The notes: generated from the letters alone by a model not told the origin. A stretch of 64,000 nucleotides of DNA from Oryzias latipes (GCF_002234675.1 NC_019876.2:23895371-23959370), one strand, 5' to 3'. Positions 1 through 12,718 are shown, numbered from the stretch's first letter. Made by a program: numbers and translations.

Positions 1-3000
1 TCCTACATCATTCATGGACAGACACACACAGCAGGATATGTGTGCAGAGCTGGAAGAGGAGAGCCACACTTCTACACTCTTTACAGTCAGCCTCACTTTG
101 TCTGGTCTGGAGGTCAGACTTCTGATTGTTGATTCATTTCTGTCAACACTGAATGATTTCTCTTCACATTTCTAATGCTGTCAGATTCTGCTCTTTAGTT
201 TGCTTGTTTCCACTTATTGCTAACAGTCAAATGTCATTCAAAATGTTGTAAACAAATGTTTCTTTTTCATTTGCATAGAGCCATTCTAACTCCAAGCCAT
301 TGAATGAAAATCCATTGAAACACATTTGTTTTTGTGTCTCTTTGCTCTCCAAATGAAGCTAAAGTGTGCTGATCTTCATCCTGTTTGTTTTCAGATCTTC
401 ATCCATCAGCGTCTCTCTCAGTGAGTCCTGACAGAGTCCAACACTTCACCTCTGACTCTGTCTCACTGAGCTGTGAGGGAAACTCTGCTGAGTGGAGAGT
501 CAGCAGGTTTCTGCTTCCTGACTTCCTGTCATTCTGTTCTGACTGGGGAACAATGAATAGATCAACATGTCATGTTCAGAAGATCCAGTCCAGTAATGCA
601 GTGTACTGGTGTGAGTCTGGATCAGCATTCAGCAACGCAGTCAACATCACTGGACACTGTGAGTGGAAACATGTTTGGATTCCTATTTTTAGCTTGACTT
701 TCATCATTGGATTGATTTGAAACACATGCAGAAGTTGAAGATGGATTTAGATGATCAACTGGATGTCAAAGCAGAATGAAGCAGACGTCAAACATGTTGG
801 GATCATATGTGATGAAGATGAATGTTGATGTTTCCAGATGATGATGAGCTTCTCCTGCTGAGTCCTGTCCATCCTGTGACTGAGGGACATTCTGTTACTC
901 TTGGCTGCAAGTTGAGGACAGAAAATCTTCTTTCTAAAGTGTTTTTCTATCAAAATGACACAATCATCCAAAGTGAGAGCAGAGTGGAGATGATCATCCC
1001 TGCAGTGTCAAAGTCTCATGAAGGCTTCTACAAGTGTCAATCCTCAGGAAAAGAATCACCACAGAGCTGGTTGGCAGTAACATGTCAGGAAATCTTTCCA
1101 GTTGTTCTCAGCATGAACAATAACAGCAGCATTTAGTTCATGAATGTGTCCACTAAGGTTGATTCTAATCCATGATGTGTTCCAGCAGCATCCAGACCTG
1201 ACAGCTCCTCATTTCCTGTTCTGTTGCTTGTTGGACCAGTTTGTGTCTTTTTACTGATGATTTTCCCACTGATGTTTTATTTCTGCAAAAAGTCAAAAGG
1301 TGAGAAATGTTCCTTTAAAATCCCATTGATGACAATATGATTGATACTGTTTTGCAATGATGCTGTTGACTTTACAAACATGTGATGTTGTCATTTACAG
1401 ATTCCAGCTCCATCAGGTTGGTACTTTTTACCGTTATTGATTGATGTTTGTGTTTATTCAGTTATTGATTTCTTTCATCTCAGCAGGTCTGTGGAACAAA
1501 ATCAGAATTGTTTTCCAGATGAGATTGATGCTCAACACAACACATATGCCTCTCTGCTCCATGGTGAGCTTGAATTCTTACTTTTTACAATTATTTATGG
1601 ATGTCTCAGTCTGAACACGTGTTCTGAAATCCGTCCCCATCACGGGTGTCTGACTCTTTCAATCAGATGTTGTCTTCCTGAGAGATCATTTTTTATTTCT
1701 CATTTCTCATTTTATTCAGTGCTGTATATTTCAAACTCTTTTCAAACAAATGTCCAAGTAAAAGTCTGAATATAATGAAAGTTTTACAACATTTTTATGT
1801 GGTAAAGCACAGCAAAATAGGCAGTAATTTGAGCAGGATAAAACGACTAAGAAAACAGCTCAGTGAATTTAAGTAAGTGTAAGTGTCTATTCTTTTTTTT
1901 TCCTTGAGCAAAAATTGACCAGAAAAGCATTAAAAAAAATATTTTGTTTCTGTTTTTTTGTAATGAGAACTTTGCTCTCTTGCTACCGGCAGAGACATGG
2001 CATTAAAATGGCTGCAGAGTGCAGGCTGGGAGGAGGCAAAACAAAAAAATTCCATAATCTCTAGAAAACAATAAAAAACAAATATATTGTTACATTACTT
2101 TGAACTATTCAGGAAAAGGCAGCATCATATTCAAATGGCTTACTGGTTGTGTGTAAATAAGTGACAGAGTCAAATATTAATGCCAATATTTTTTGTTTTT
2201 TTTAACCTATTTCAGGTGGAAAAAAACTGGTTTAATTTTTCAAATGCACCTTTCCATCTTTTAATTCATGTTTTTATGAATGTCTGTATGAACATCTACT
2301 AACTTATTATCTAGATAGCAAGCTAAATATTTAATTTCAAGTTAACCCTTGTGCTATCTTACGTAGATGACCCCACCCCGACATTGACGTGTTCTCTCTA
2401 TGGGATTACATGTCTGCCATAAATTGAAAGGGCGTAAAGAGCGGGCGAAAAGAGCGGGCGTAAAGAGCGGGCATACTGAGCGGGCATATTTAGGAACTGA
2501 GTGAGTGAACCTTACAACCGGGCCGGCACAATTCTAACTAAGCGACCCCATATTTTACAATTGCACGGCTGCAATCCTTACTGAGCAGTGATGCTCCTCG
2601 TTCAGATCCTTTTTGGCGCTCACCTGGATTTAGAGCTCAGTGTTAAGGGGGCTTTTCGGACCAACCAGAAAGGTTCCTGCCCCCAAGTGACAAACACACC
2701 CCTCAACACCGCCCCACAAGTGACAAAAACGCCCCCTTAACACTGAGCGTAAATCCAAGTGAGGGCGCAAAAAGGATCTGACCGAGCAGCATCACTGCTC
2801 AGTTAGGATTGCAGCCGTGCAATTGTAAAATACAGGGTCGCTTGGTTAGAATTGCGCCAGCGCGGTTGTAAGGTTCACTCACTCAGTTCCTAAATACGCC
2901 CGCTCATTGGCTTTACGCCCTTTCAATTTATGGCAGACATGTAATTCCATATATCCCTACCACGACAAAGGTGGATAAAGGTGGAAAGATTTCATGTAAT

Positions 3001-3653
3001 CCATGGACACCAGTGAAGATCACAAATCATTGAAGAAAAAACATTCAGCGCACTGTCTAGTGGGTCTAGATGACCCAACTCCCAATGTTAACGTGCCTAG
3101 GATAGCACAAGGGTTACATATTAGTTATATGTGTAGTTAGTTTCAAAACAAAAATTTTAGTTTGTAAAATAACTACATCATTTTATTAAATTAAACATTT
3201 AGCTTGCAAATTAGATATTTAGATCTTAATATTTTTTTTCCAAACTAAACATTTAATAAATAATAAGAATAATTATTTTGATTGATTGATTGAATGAAAT
3301 AAAAATAGCGACCAACCTGGATCAGTTTATTAAATTATTTTCTTCATTTTATGAAAAGGTTTCACGAAACTATCAGATCAGACTCAGTGTTGGTATTAAG
3401 ATCAAATGACTCGTAATTGGATTGGGGACAGAAATTTCTGATTGGGACATCCCCACAATTATTCATTATTTTTCATGAAGAAATTATTGAACAAACATGT
3501 TTAAACAGTTTGTATGAAATGTCTAATTTCTTTTTCTTCTGGTTTGTATTTGAAGGTGATGTTGCTCTTTATGAGTCACTCAGAGGCCCTGAAGACCCAG
3601 AAATTAATCCAGAGTATGCCAACATAGGTAATCTGAGGGGACTTTTTGGTTGA
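1..3653 (+). CDS. Fc-receptor-like Ig receptor, 3' part (partial, 5' end outside window)
   Basis: Exons read as 1-112 (end of an Ig domain, GYVCRAG), 395-658 (Ig domain, LSC to YWC), 838-1083 (Ig domain, LGC to YKC), 1186-1299 (TM), 1401-1416, 1487-1563 and 3556-3627/3653. Ig and TM exons are phase 1 at both ends, as usual for Ig-superfamily genes. The TM segment (about VLLLVGPVCVFLLMIFPLMF) is followed by KKSK. The tail has NTYASLL and then YESL, 11 residues, YANI, which fits a loose ITAM (YxxL/I spaced 6-12). After YANI the frame either runs to a TGA at 3651-3653 or splices at a weak GTAATC donor to a short exon near 4451. The domain style resembles teleost Fc-receptor-like proteins: surface receptors signalling through tail tyrosines. 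Exon 4 and exon 6 acceptors are tandem CAGCAG. The 2-kb last intron holds a nested MITE. Family fairly sure; ligand unknown. Confidence 0.75.
2342..3116. mobile_element. piggyBac-like MITE (TTAA-flanked), interrupted
   Basis: Ends are inverted: TTAACCCTTGTGCTATC at 2342 and GATAGCACAAGGGTTA at 3101-3116. The left flank is TTAA; the right flank reads TTAC. A TTAA target and CCC termini are typical of piggyBac. Three other copies in the window are about 205 bp; this one is longer because a second element sits inside it. It lies in the last large intron of the Fc-receptor-like gene. Confidence 0.8.
2401..2952. mobile_element. nested long-palindrome (foldback) element
   Basis: The two halves are inverted copies. 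ATTACATGTCTGCCATAAAT and the GCGTAAAG motifs at the left return in reverse complement at 2925-2946. The ATTTTACAATTGCACGGCTG block near 2553 returns inverted near 2814. The body has direct repeats of AAGAGCGGGC (about 2436-2475). The other MITE copies lack this insert. No reading frame was seen; it is probably a non-autonomous foldback transposon. Confidence 0.75.
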
Positions 3654-5000
3654 TGTGAAATAAATAATCATACATAAATCAGAAAGTGACTTGAGAAAAT
3701 CTGTCAGTATGAGACGTTTGAAAAATGAAAACATGTTCCTGCAGTCAGGACACAGTTCAGGTTTTGCAGCTGCATGACCTTCAATGTCTTGTTTTTAACT
3801 TTTGTTTCCTCCCAATGAAACGTCAGTGAAGAAGAAGATTTTTGACATATCAGTTTAATCAGGGATCACAAAAAAAAGGACACACGCATTTAGTCACACA
3901 AAATAGCAACAAAACATAATTCACCATTACACACAGAGCAAAGAACATTCTTGAAGTACCAGAGTTTTTCAAAACAGAACAAACGACCCAACAGTCTGAA
4001 GAAAGAGAACTCCAGCTTCAGCCTGGAGCGGACACTGCAGAGCCACATCCATTGATGTTGTTATTGAGTTCTTTTTCCACATTTTACCTGGTAACCTTGA
4101 TGCCTTTTTGATCTGCAATTCCCAATTTTTCATCCAGCACTGACAGTGGATGAACCTTGGCAGAGATGATGTGCAATCAATACTATAGTGACTTCAAATC
4201 CCTCTTTAGTTGGAGAGGATTCATTGCCGTAAATCTCCACCATCCATTGGAGGATCCCGTGTGTAATGTCTTTCGACACTTTTCAGAGAAATAACAAAGA
4301 TTAAGGAGATTTCCTCAATGTAGCCTGTGTTCTATAGAAGATGTTGAAATGTCAAATTTCAGCATTCTGGCTGTGTCATTTTAAAGAAGGCTGTAAAGTT
4401 AATTGTTCATTTATTGCTGCTAAACCTAATGTTCTGATTCTCCCATGTAGAGTGGGAGCGATTCCATAGACGATGAGAACCTTCTGCTTTGAGAACAAGG
4501 CACCTGAATCCCTGGAGAGAGTTTACCCTGGAGGGGCAACATTGTAATTGAGACACCAATCAGTCAAACTCAAACAATGTGTCTCCTGTTTTATTTACCC
4601 AATCCACCTACAGTACCCAAAGTGTTTGCATAACACTTTTATGTTCAAATATAAGACATGTTAAATTTCGGTTTGGTGAGTTACCTCCAAAAGTTCAAGA
4701 AGACCCTTGTAGCATGAGGCGCACATGTGCTCATTAGACGAATCCCATTAAATGCATGACTGGAGTGTTGCACTTTGCATTAAAATGAGTAAATTAGCAG
4801 TTGTCCACATTTGAGAAAAGTTTTGTTATAATCTCTGGTTGTCACATGATTGTCATTTTTATTGTGACTGATGATAATCTTTTTTCTTGTTTAGACATTT
4901 TATTTTATATTTTGGGTTGTAGTTGCAGTGTTTTGTGTTGTTTCACTTTGAATTTGTTTAAAAGAAAAAAAAATTAAAACAATAAAAGAGTTGTAAGTTG
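3654..5000 (+). other. 3' flank of the Fc-receptor-like gene; possible terminal exon and polyA signal
   Basis: A pyrimidine-rich tract and AG at 4449-4450 precede a short phase-1-compatible reading EWERFHRR then TGA at 4474-4476. This could follow YANI if the 3627 donor is used. An AATAAA at 4981-4986 could end that transcript. Nothing else recognised. Confidence 0.35.
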
Positions 5001-5509
5001 GATTGTAGTTTTTGTCTTTTAGCATTAACAATTCATTTTGTGCATAATTTTATATTATTGTTCATAATAAATTAAAAGCAACAAAACAATCCGAAGAGCT
5101 GATTGGGAACTGAAGGAGGCAGCTCTTTTTAGTGAGCAGAGCCAGAAGAAACTGTTTTCCAGAAGAAGAGCCAGAATTCAGGAAAACTTTCCTGCATTGT
5201 TTCTGTGGTCAAATTACCAGGGAGAAAAGAAAATTAAGTCAGTCCGGCAAAACATTTTATTTACAGACATTTGCAATCAGACCTTGCTTTACAAACCTAA
5301 CGTTTTTTCACATAAATACATTTATCCACCCAATCAGCATTCTTGTCCATCTTAATGAAGGGCAGCTCTTTAGCTGGAGGTAAAGGCTGCAGGGGAAGAA
5401 CCGGAGCAGGCATGAGTCTTACTCCCTGCTATAGAACAGCTCTCTCCTTCTGACTACAAAACAACCTGGTGACCCAAAGACATGCCAGGTCTTTGGGATT
5501 TTAATTAAA
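5001..5509. other. no gene recognised
   Basis: A short open frame at 5132-5383 has no family resemblance. No repeat was identified. Confidence 0.3.
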
Positions 5510-6480
5510 TTAAATTCAATTTTATTTGCATAGCCCAAATTCACAAAAACAGTCGTCTCAATGGGCTTTGAACCAGTAATTGTAAGGTCAACATACAATC
5601 AAAAACGATCATGGATGCATTGAATTCAATTGGATTTTACTAAACTTTAACTAAACAGACCAAACTAAACTGGCATCCCTGCCTTCGCGGTAAGGAAAAA
5701 CTCCTAAAAAAAACGGATTCTGGAAAAACAAAGAAACCTTAGGGGTGTGCACATGAAGGAGGGATCCTCCCCCAGGACAGACAGGCAATAAACCAGAACC
5801 TTATAGAGAAGAATTAACTTATCTAATTCTAAAACTACATATTTAAAGTCCAGCAAATAATCTTCATCCAGTTGAAGTTGGGGGATAGCTGTCTCGAGCT
5901 GGCGACAGGAACCACAGCCAGGTGTGGGAACAGGAGCAGAGACGAGGTACACGGTCAAGTACAGGAGCACAGATGAGCCAACTGGAATCTGGAAGTTCTT
6001 CCCAGGAGGGGAGTGGGAAAGAGGGGAAAGTACATGAATCGCACTGCACCAAACAGAGGCATGGAGAACTAAATGATAAGTAATGATCAAGAATAGAGAA
6101 GAAAAGGAGAGTAGAAGTAGATGAGAAAAGAGGACAGAACCCCAGTGCACCATAGCTACCCCAGCTTCAAACTTCTAGCAGTCTACTAACAACTTTTTTG
6201 TTATTGGTAAGTTTAATTTAAACAAATTAACAGTATGATAAACATTCTCTGAACACTAGCTAGTCTGACAATAGGCCTGTCCAAAGAGGAATGCTTTAAG
6301 TCTAACTTTGAATGTAGAAACTGAGTCGGCCTCTCTTACATGAGCTGTAAGCTTATAACATAAAACAGGAGCTTGATGACTTAAGGCTCTACCTCCAACC
6401 GTGCTTTTACAAATTCTGGGAACCACAAGCAGTCCTGCATTTTGCAAACAAAGTGCTCTGTTTGGCTGGTAAGGCACTAT
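5510..6480 (-). mobile_element. 5'-truncated LINE, 3' end (minus strand)
   Basis: On the minus strand 6477-6256 encodes a peptide ending HVREADSVSTFKVRLKAFLF, the usual last segment of teleost L2/Maui-type LINE ORF2 proteins. Downstream (lower coordinates) follows an A/T-rich tail with AATTTTATTTGCATAGCCC near 5518 and a GGTAAGGAAAAACTCC block, both common in dispersed fish repeats. No RT core is present, so it is 5'-truncated. Open frames at 5704-6153 lie in its 3' UTR. Confidence 0.55.
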
Positions 6481-7019
6481 AAGGGTCTTTAATATAGGAC
6501 GGGATTTTAGAATCTGGTCATGTTATTGTCTTTGTTATTGCCTACATGCAACAGTGGCAAGTAAGAGTGTAAGCTTTTGACCTGTGTCCATCAGTCCAAC
6601 TCAAACTCAATCAAATTAGGGGCTTGTTGTTGTCATTTGAAGAGGGAGGGCTTTTGATTTGTCTTCACCATCCAGCATGACCTGTTCTGACCATTGACTG
6701 TGTATAGAAACTGGAAAAAGCAATCCCTTCGCGTTCTAAATAGGAAATACCTGCTGGCTCCACGAAGCCAAAACACCATAGACTTCTATAGAGAAAAAAA
6801 CAGTTACCACTCAGTCATTCTATTAGTCAGAATAACCATTATTGCTCTGCTACCTTTTTTGAACATCTTCTTGCTAATCATATATATATATATATATTAA
6901 CTTGTCCTGTCCAACAGCTGGGCAGACAGATGAGAACTGAGGGCCTCTTGTGTTGGACATATTTTACTTTAACAATATTTTACTTTAACAACAGGGGTTA
7001 TTAATCTTCAGACAAACCA
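6481..7019. other. no gene recognised; short TA microsatellite
   Basis: Contains a (TA)n run at about 6879-6898 and two copies of AACAATATTTTACTTTAACA around 6960-6990. No gene seen. Confidence 0.3.
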
Positions 7020-8453
7020 GGGGGGTATTCCAGAAAGCAGGTTATGCTAGCTCCCACGGTAAGTTTGAGGCTAAGGAAGTTGATAACCTCAGTTTTCAGT
7101 TCCAGAAATGGAGGTATGTTTCAGGGTAGGTCAAGCCTCCATGGCAACTCATGCTCTGAACATAACCTGGTCTGGAGCAGGTTTAGTTGAAGGTTAGTTT
7201 GTTTACAGAGAGGTGAAGCAGCATGGCGTGTCCATTTGAAGATGATTTAGTGGATGAAGAAGCTCAGATAATACTTTTTCCACCGTGAGAGGGTGATAAG
7301 ATCACATATGGATGTTGGAAAATTAAACTTTTTTACTTTTATCTAACAAATTTATTTGCCTTAGTTAAGATAAATAATTTGTTGTTAAGTCAGTTTAAAA
7401 ATAACACGTAGTTTTCAGACAGTTATTTTACTTTCATTCAAATTAATTCAATTAAGTAGGTGTAAAGTTGGTCCTGCTGTTAGATCGGCACCGCAAAGGA
7501 TTGTGGGATACCATTTCCTTTGCCTGTCTGGACGGATTTTGGTTTAAGTGTGGCTTTGTGACCAAATGTGTTTAGTTGTTTAGCTGTTTTACTGTGTTGT
7601 GCAATGTTTTGCTGAGTTGTAGTCCTACTGTGCTTATGTCTCTGCACCATCAGTAAGAGTGAAGGAGAGAATGGTGAGTTTAAATAGCACCCCTACAGGT
7701 ATTTCCTGTAATGAAAATGATGGAAAATTCTTTTATGAATTTGTGCGCAATGTGCATTTTTTCTCCGTCTTTTTTATTGTTTTAAAAATGAGAATATCTG
7801 CCGGCTCATACTTAGACATATGAGAGATCAAGAAATATAATTAATTAAGATGGAAAAAATATTAATTGAATTGGAGTAATATGACATTTAGTTAGATAAA
7901 TACATAAATTTGAGTTGTATAAACAATTATTGAGTTTTATAGACGTAAGAAATTAGGTTGATTAAATTTTACTCAATTATTTGTTACCAATAGAAGTAAT
8001 TCATTTAAGGTGGCAAAATTGGATAAGTTATATATATATAACAAGGAAAATGGAAATAAGATCAGAAACTCGTGCTTTTACTTTGTCTGTTCTTCTACTA
8101 CAAGCAGAAACTCTTTCTTTTGCGGTTGCAGCCATATTACTTTTTTGATGGACGTATAATCTTCATACACCGTCATTAAAACCTCAGACTCCGTCTCACT
8201 GAAGTATAGCGCTTTCTTTTTTTCCCACACGTTTCCATGGTGACGCCAGAAATCGGCGATCCATTGAGAATGTCTTTATGTACTTGACATGCACGTGCAT
8301 TAACCCAGGGTTACAAAGTCGAGCGTAATTACGCCAACTCATATCCGGTCTTTTGGTACCGACATACCCCGGCTAAGCAAGTTCAGGCGGATTTCAGCCA
8401 GAGTTCAGGCTTAAAGTCAGGCTAGTTTAAACATGCTTCCTGGAATACCCCCC
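7020..8453 (+). mobile_element. PIF/Harbinger-type transposon, internally degraded
   Basis: Termini are inverted: GGGGGGTATTCCAGAAAGCA at 7020 and its complement (TGCTTCCTGGAATACCCCCC) at 8434-8453. A frame at 7223 begins MACPFEDDLVDEEAQ and stops at 7286-7288, where it runs into unrelated AT-rich sequence. This N-terminus resembles teleost HARBI1-like transposases. The rest of the transposase is gone; other elements may be nested at about 7310-8030. Non-autonomous now. Confidence 0.65.
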
Positions 8454-8903
8454 TGAGGTATGTCTGAATAAACCCCTATTTTAATTGAGGCCAAACTTTA
8501 TTTTTTTCAATCATATTTGAAAATTTTTGGTGTTGGTCTGGACGGAAAAGGAAAGAAGGGAAGAAGAGATAGGGAAGAAGAGAGAGGGAGGGGATAGGAG
8601 GGTGATAATAGGAGGGGGGATAAGAACATGAAGCAGCATAAAGCAACAAGTTTACTGGCTGTTTATCATTACGGTAAGGTTCAAATGTAGTACAAATATC
8701 AAAGGGCGGGGCCTGTTCACACACACACTCAAACGTTAACAACACACCTGCTAGCTGCAAAAATGTCCACATGCCAACATGTACACAAAACAGATAGTGT
8801 TCACACACGCATACTTATGCCTTCAAACCAACTAGTGTGAAATATTTCATTCATTCAGTCACGCAAACTATTAGTGCAAAGGTGAGATAACACCTGTGCT
8901 CAG

Positions 8904-9458
8904 GTGAGTGTTTATGTTCTTCTAAAATGGATGGTGGAATGTGAAAAGAAGGAGGGAGAGCGCCCAGCCATCCCCACACCAAGACCACCGCCGCAGCGGC
9001 AGCCAGAACCCCCCAACGCCACACGGCAGCAGGCAGAGAACAACCGCCCCATGGGCGACCACATCCGCCACCTAGGCCAGGGCCGGCAGGACCGCCGCGA
9101 GGTCCCCAGAGCCAGAGAGCAGGGAGGCATGGGGGGAAAGAGAGTGCCGCCCCAGCCAAAACCAGGAGAGCAGCCCCCCCGCCGCGCCGGGAGGGCCCAA
9201 CGCAGGGCCCCACCCGAGAAGGGTGCCTACAGCCCCAGACGAGCACCCTATCACCACCCAGGAGTTCTGGTCATCCCCCTGCCCCAACCCCAGGTACGAG
9301 CCAGGACCCCCCAAGGGAGACCCGCTCCGCACTCCAGGCAGCCACCCACCCGGCCCACGGTTGGTCCAGGAAGGAGAAAGGTAGGGGCCAGCCGTCCCCG
9401 CCCAGGAGGGGGGCACCCAGGGGAAAGGGGGGGGGGGGGGGGACGAGGGGTGTTGTAA
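8904..9458. repeat. GC-rich, proline/glycine-coding low-complexity segment with a G16 run
   Basis: About 55 to 75% GC in an AT-rich neighbourhood. Open in several frames on both strands only because stop codons are rare at this composition; the peptides are Pro/Arg or Gly/Pro rich without domains. A run of 16 G is at 9427-9442. Probably part of a dispersed repeat rather than a gene. Confidence 0.45.
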
Positions 9459-11419
9459 ACATGGCCTGACCAGGCTCGGCCATTGTTGGAAATTTGGCGG
9501 AGCCAAGCACTCAGGGGCAAGGACCAGAACCCACCCCACAGGGATACGGACACCCCCGGCTCAGGTGTAATGTAAACCCTCTCCCGCGTGGAGAGAGCAC
9601 CGCTGGGCCCATATTTTTGTTTTTTCTGACGTTTCTTTTAATCAGAAGTTATTTAAGTTATGAACTGACCAATCATATGCCTCAGTAAAAAGCATGTGGT
9701 CCCCACTGGCCACTCGAACGTTTGACAGATTCTCCCAAGTCCGCTTTCAGTGGGAGGGGTGTTACTTTGATCGTGTTCAGTCCTGATAGGCAACAATAGT
9801 TGCCACAGAAATGTTGACTCAGACCAATCACTTCGGTTGGACATAAATGTAAGGCATTTTCTATGGATGACGTCACACGCGATCCGATCAGTCCAGTTCC
9901 CTCTTATACAGTCAATGATTCTGACCCTTCACTACTACCCCTATGCAAAATTGAATGGTGGTAAAGAGAAGGGTCTGCCTTCATCTCTACTTAAATTCTG
10001 ACATGGCTGACAAAAATGTGTTAAAGAAGAAGAGAAGCTTTTGCTCCACCTTCAACCTGTAGAGACTTTTACCCAGGAGAACTAAATCACATCATTTCTT
10101 GTATATTTTTTGAAAAATATTTTCACTTCATTGATAAAAAAAAGGTAATTTTCTTGTTCCAATCACTTTCTAATACTTGCTGCAATTCCCAATCTTTTTA
10201 GCATTTGAATTTAGTGAACAGTTAATCCTTTCTTTATTTTGTGTCTGACTTTTTGTGACATTAAGCAAAAAAAAAAGAAAGGAAGTTCTTTATTTTAAAT
10301 TCTGAAACCAAGCAGATTGATCTTGTTTCACAATTTCTCCACCTCATTAACAAGATTTTTGTTTTTAAAAGTTGCAGTTAAGCTGTTGGCCAACAGGGGG
10401 CAGTGATGCACCAACAAATGACATTTAATGCGGCTGAGGTTCTCAGCAAAAAGAGATGATCTGGATTAGAGAAAACTAAAGGTTTTTTTGACAGGATCCC
10501 ACATCCCTCAGATGTGGTCGTGGCAGTAGATGACACATTCAAAGACTTCAGGTGTGTAAAGAGAAGATGAAGAGGAGAAAATCTGAACGTTGTGTCTTGT
10601 TTTTGTGGGTGTTCAAAAGCTCTGCAGTTCATACAAACTCTGTGCTGTGATGTTAACCTGCAGCATTAGTACAGAAACCAACACAACAGCAGAAACCATC
10701 AGTGTCTGTTTTTATCAATTTCTCAAAGCAGAAAAAAATCTACATTAGGTAAAATCTCTTGAATCTTCCCTCAAGTTTGGACTTTTAAAGACAGATTAGT
10801 GTTTTCAGATGCTGCAGCAAACAGCAAAAAGCCCTGGAGTCTTAGTTCCCGCCCGTTCTGACTTCAGACGCTGTGGTTTGGTCAGTCCCTCCTCCCCCTG
10901 TCCTGACAGGATGCTGATGTGGTCGCATTTATGATGCAGTTTGTTTGCTTCAGTGGCCCGTTCACTCCCACACACACTCTCACAGCTTTGTAGCAAACAC
11001 AACTTAAACTAACTCAGAAACAACAAACATACCACACATTATGAGTTCAACAGGAAACATGAATACGTTGTTAAAAATAAATCAAACACATTTTGGTTGC
11101 TATTTTAATGTGAAACTGTGCCATCTAGTGTTTAGCTATAGCTCAAGTTTTATTTTTGAAACAGAAAAACACAATCATTTTTTATTTATTCCAACTTCAT
11201 CCTTAATGTGTTTTAGGAACATCATTTGCACTTTTTGTGCTCACAATTTCACACTCTTCATTACTAAATAGCTCATCATGATGGTTAATTATTTCATTTG
11301 TGGTTAGTTTCCATGTCTGTAAACTGAAGTTTGCTTTAACTTAAATATTAGCTTGGCTGTCCCCTGTCGGGCTTTGGTTGGATTTTTGCAGAACTCCCGA
11401 TTGCTGTAGCAGAAGTAAT
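9459..11419. other. no gene recognised; one CTCF-like motif
   Basis: AT-rich, with several short open frames lacking any domain. CCAACAGGGGGCA at 10390-10402 matches the CTCF core at all but one position. Confidence 0.3.
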
Positions 11420-12003
11420 GGTCAATGGCTGAAGAAGTGTGCATTATCAGAAATTAATTTATGCCGTGGAAGCCTGAATTACTGGTTGCTTCCGTTAATG
11501 GCCTTCGAAGTGTGGTACTTCTGATAATGTACACTTCCAAAGCCATTAACACGCTTATACCTTGGTAACTTACAAAATAAATAAATATTCAATCAGTTTT
11601 TAGTACTTTATTCTTTTTTTTTTTGGGTTTGGTTCACTTTTTTAACAAAAAGCAGACTATTTGTTATGTGATGGGAACGTTGTCACAGTAACATGACAAT
11701 GCGCCCCTTAGCCGGCTCATCTGGCACTGACGTCGACTGCAGCAGCAATGGAAGGTGGCATATATTCTGGTGGTCACGAAGTGTTAAATAAAGCATCAGT
11801 ACAGAAAGAAAGTTTACCTCTTACTGCTTGTTTTTGTCCAGATGATGAAGCAAAACTTTTTTTTAAAGAAGCCAGCATAGCGATATAGAACATTTAAGCT
11901 ATGTAACCGGAACTTCTATTTTTAGGCGTGCTGTAATCAGTTTTTAATGCACAACCAGCAGCCAATCAGAATTGATACCTCACCCGGACCATGGTAAAAT
12001 GAA
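11420..12003 (-). mobile_element. non-autonomous DNA element, family E copy 1
   Basis: Shares, in reverse orientation, ATTCTGATTGGCTGCTGG and the GGTATAAGCG-GTTAATGGC block with 44325-45400. An internal hairpin around 11435-11550 pairs GTGTGCATTATCAGAA with TTCTGATAATGTACAC. No coding capacity. Confidence 0.55.
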
Positions 12004-12714
12004 AAATAACAAACCATGATCAAAAAACACTTTTAGATTCTAAATTTAAAAAAATAAAATGTTCGAGTTATATCGTGTTAACATGTTATCTACAGATAAA
12101 GCATTGTGTAAAACGCTTCGTTCCCACTGCTTTTAAGGCCTGTTTGTTTGATTCACTATATGTAGAATCAGATGGTAAAGCATAGAGACAGAATCGCTTG
12201 CTTTTTCCCAACTTGGTTGTATCTTTGTTAAAAAGTAGATGCTATTCTGACTTTTTTTGTAAAGTTAATCATGACCAGTTCTACATGTTACCTGATCACA
12301 GTCTGAGCTGGTTGATGCTTTGCCAACCTGAATCTCAGATCCCTGAATCAGAACTGATCCCAGACCTGGTTTTTGCTTCCTAAAGTCCATCATTCATAAT
12401 CAGCTTCTCTGACTCTAAGGCTTTAAGCTTCACGTTTTTTTTTTTTACATCAAAAAGAAGCTGTCAATGATAACAGATCTAACAGGAAGTGGCCAGCTGA
12501 TACTTTTTCAATTCAAAATTGTAGTTTATGTTTCAATGCACACATATGCTGAGTGATAAACTGCATTTATTACTTCAGATTTAAAGATTAATGTTGTTTC
12601 TTTCGCAATTAACACTGTGTAAATATGTCAAATGATCATGACATTGATGCATTATTATAGAATGAAATGAACACAAAGGACATTGCACATTCTTCTGAAG
12701 CTTCCTGCACATAT
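12004..12714. other. no gene recognised
   Basis: AT-rich intergenic sequence with one 61-codon open frame (12198-12383) of no recognisable family. Confidence 0.3.
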
Positions 12715-12718
12715 TTAA

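Noticed and set aside
8904-9458. 184-codon proline/arginine-rich protein
   Set aside because: Open in several frames on both strands through base composition alone; no domain, no splice context.
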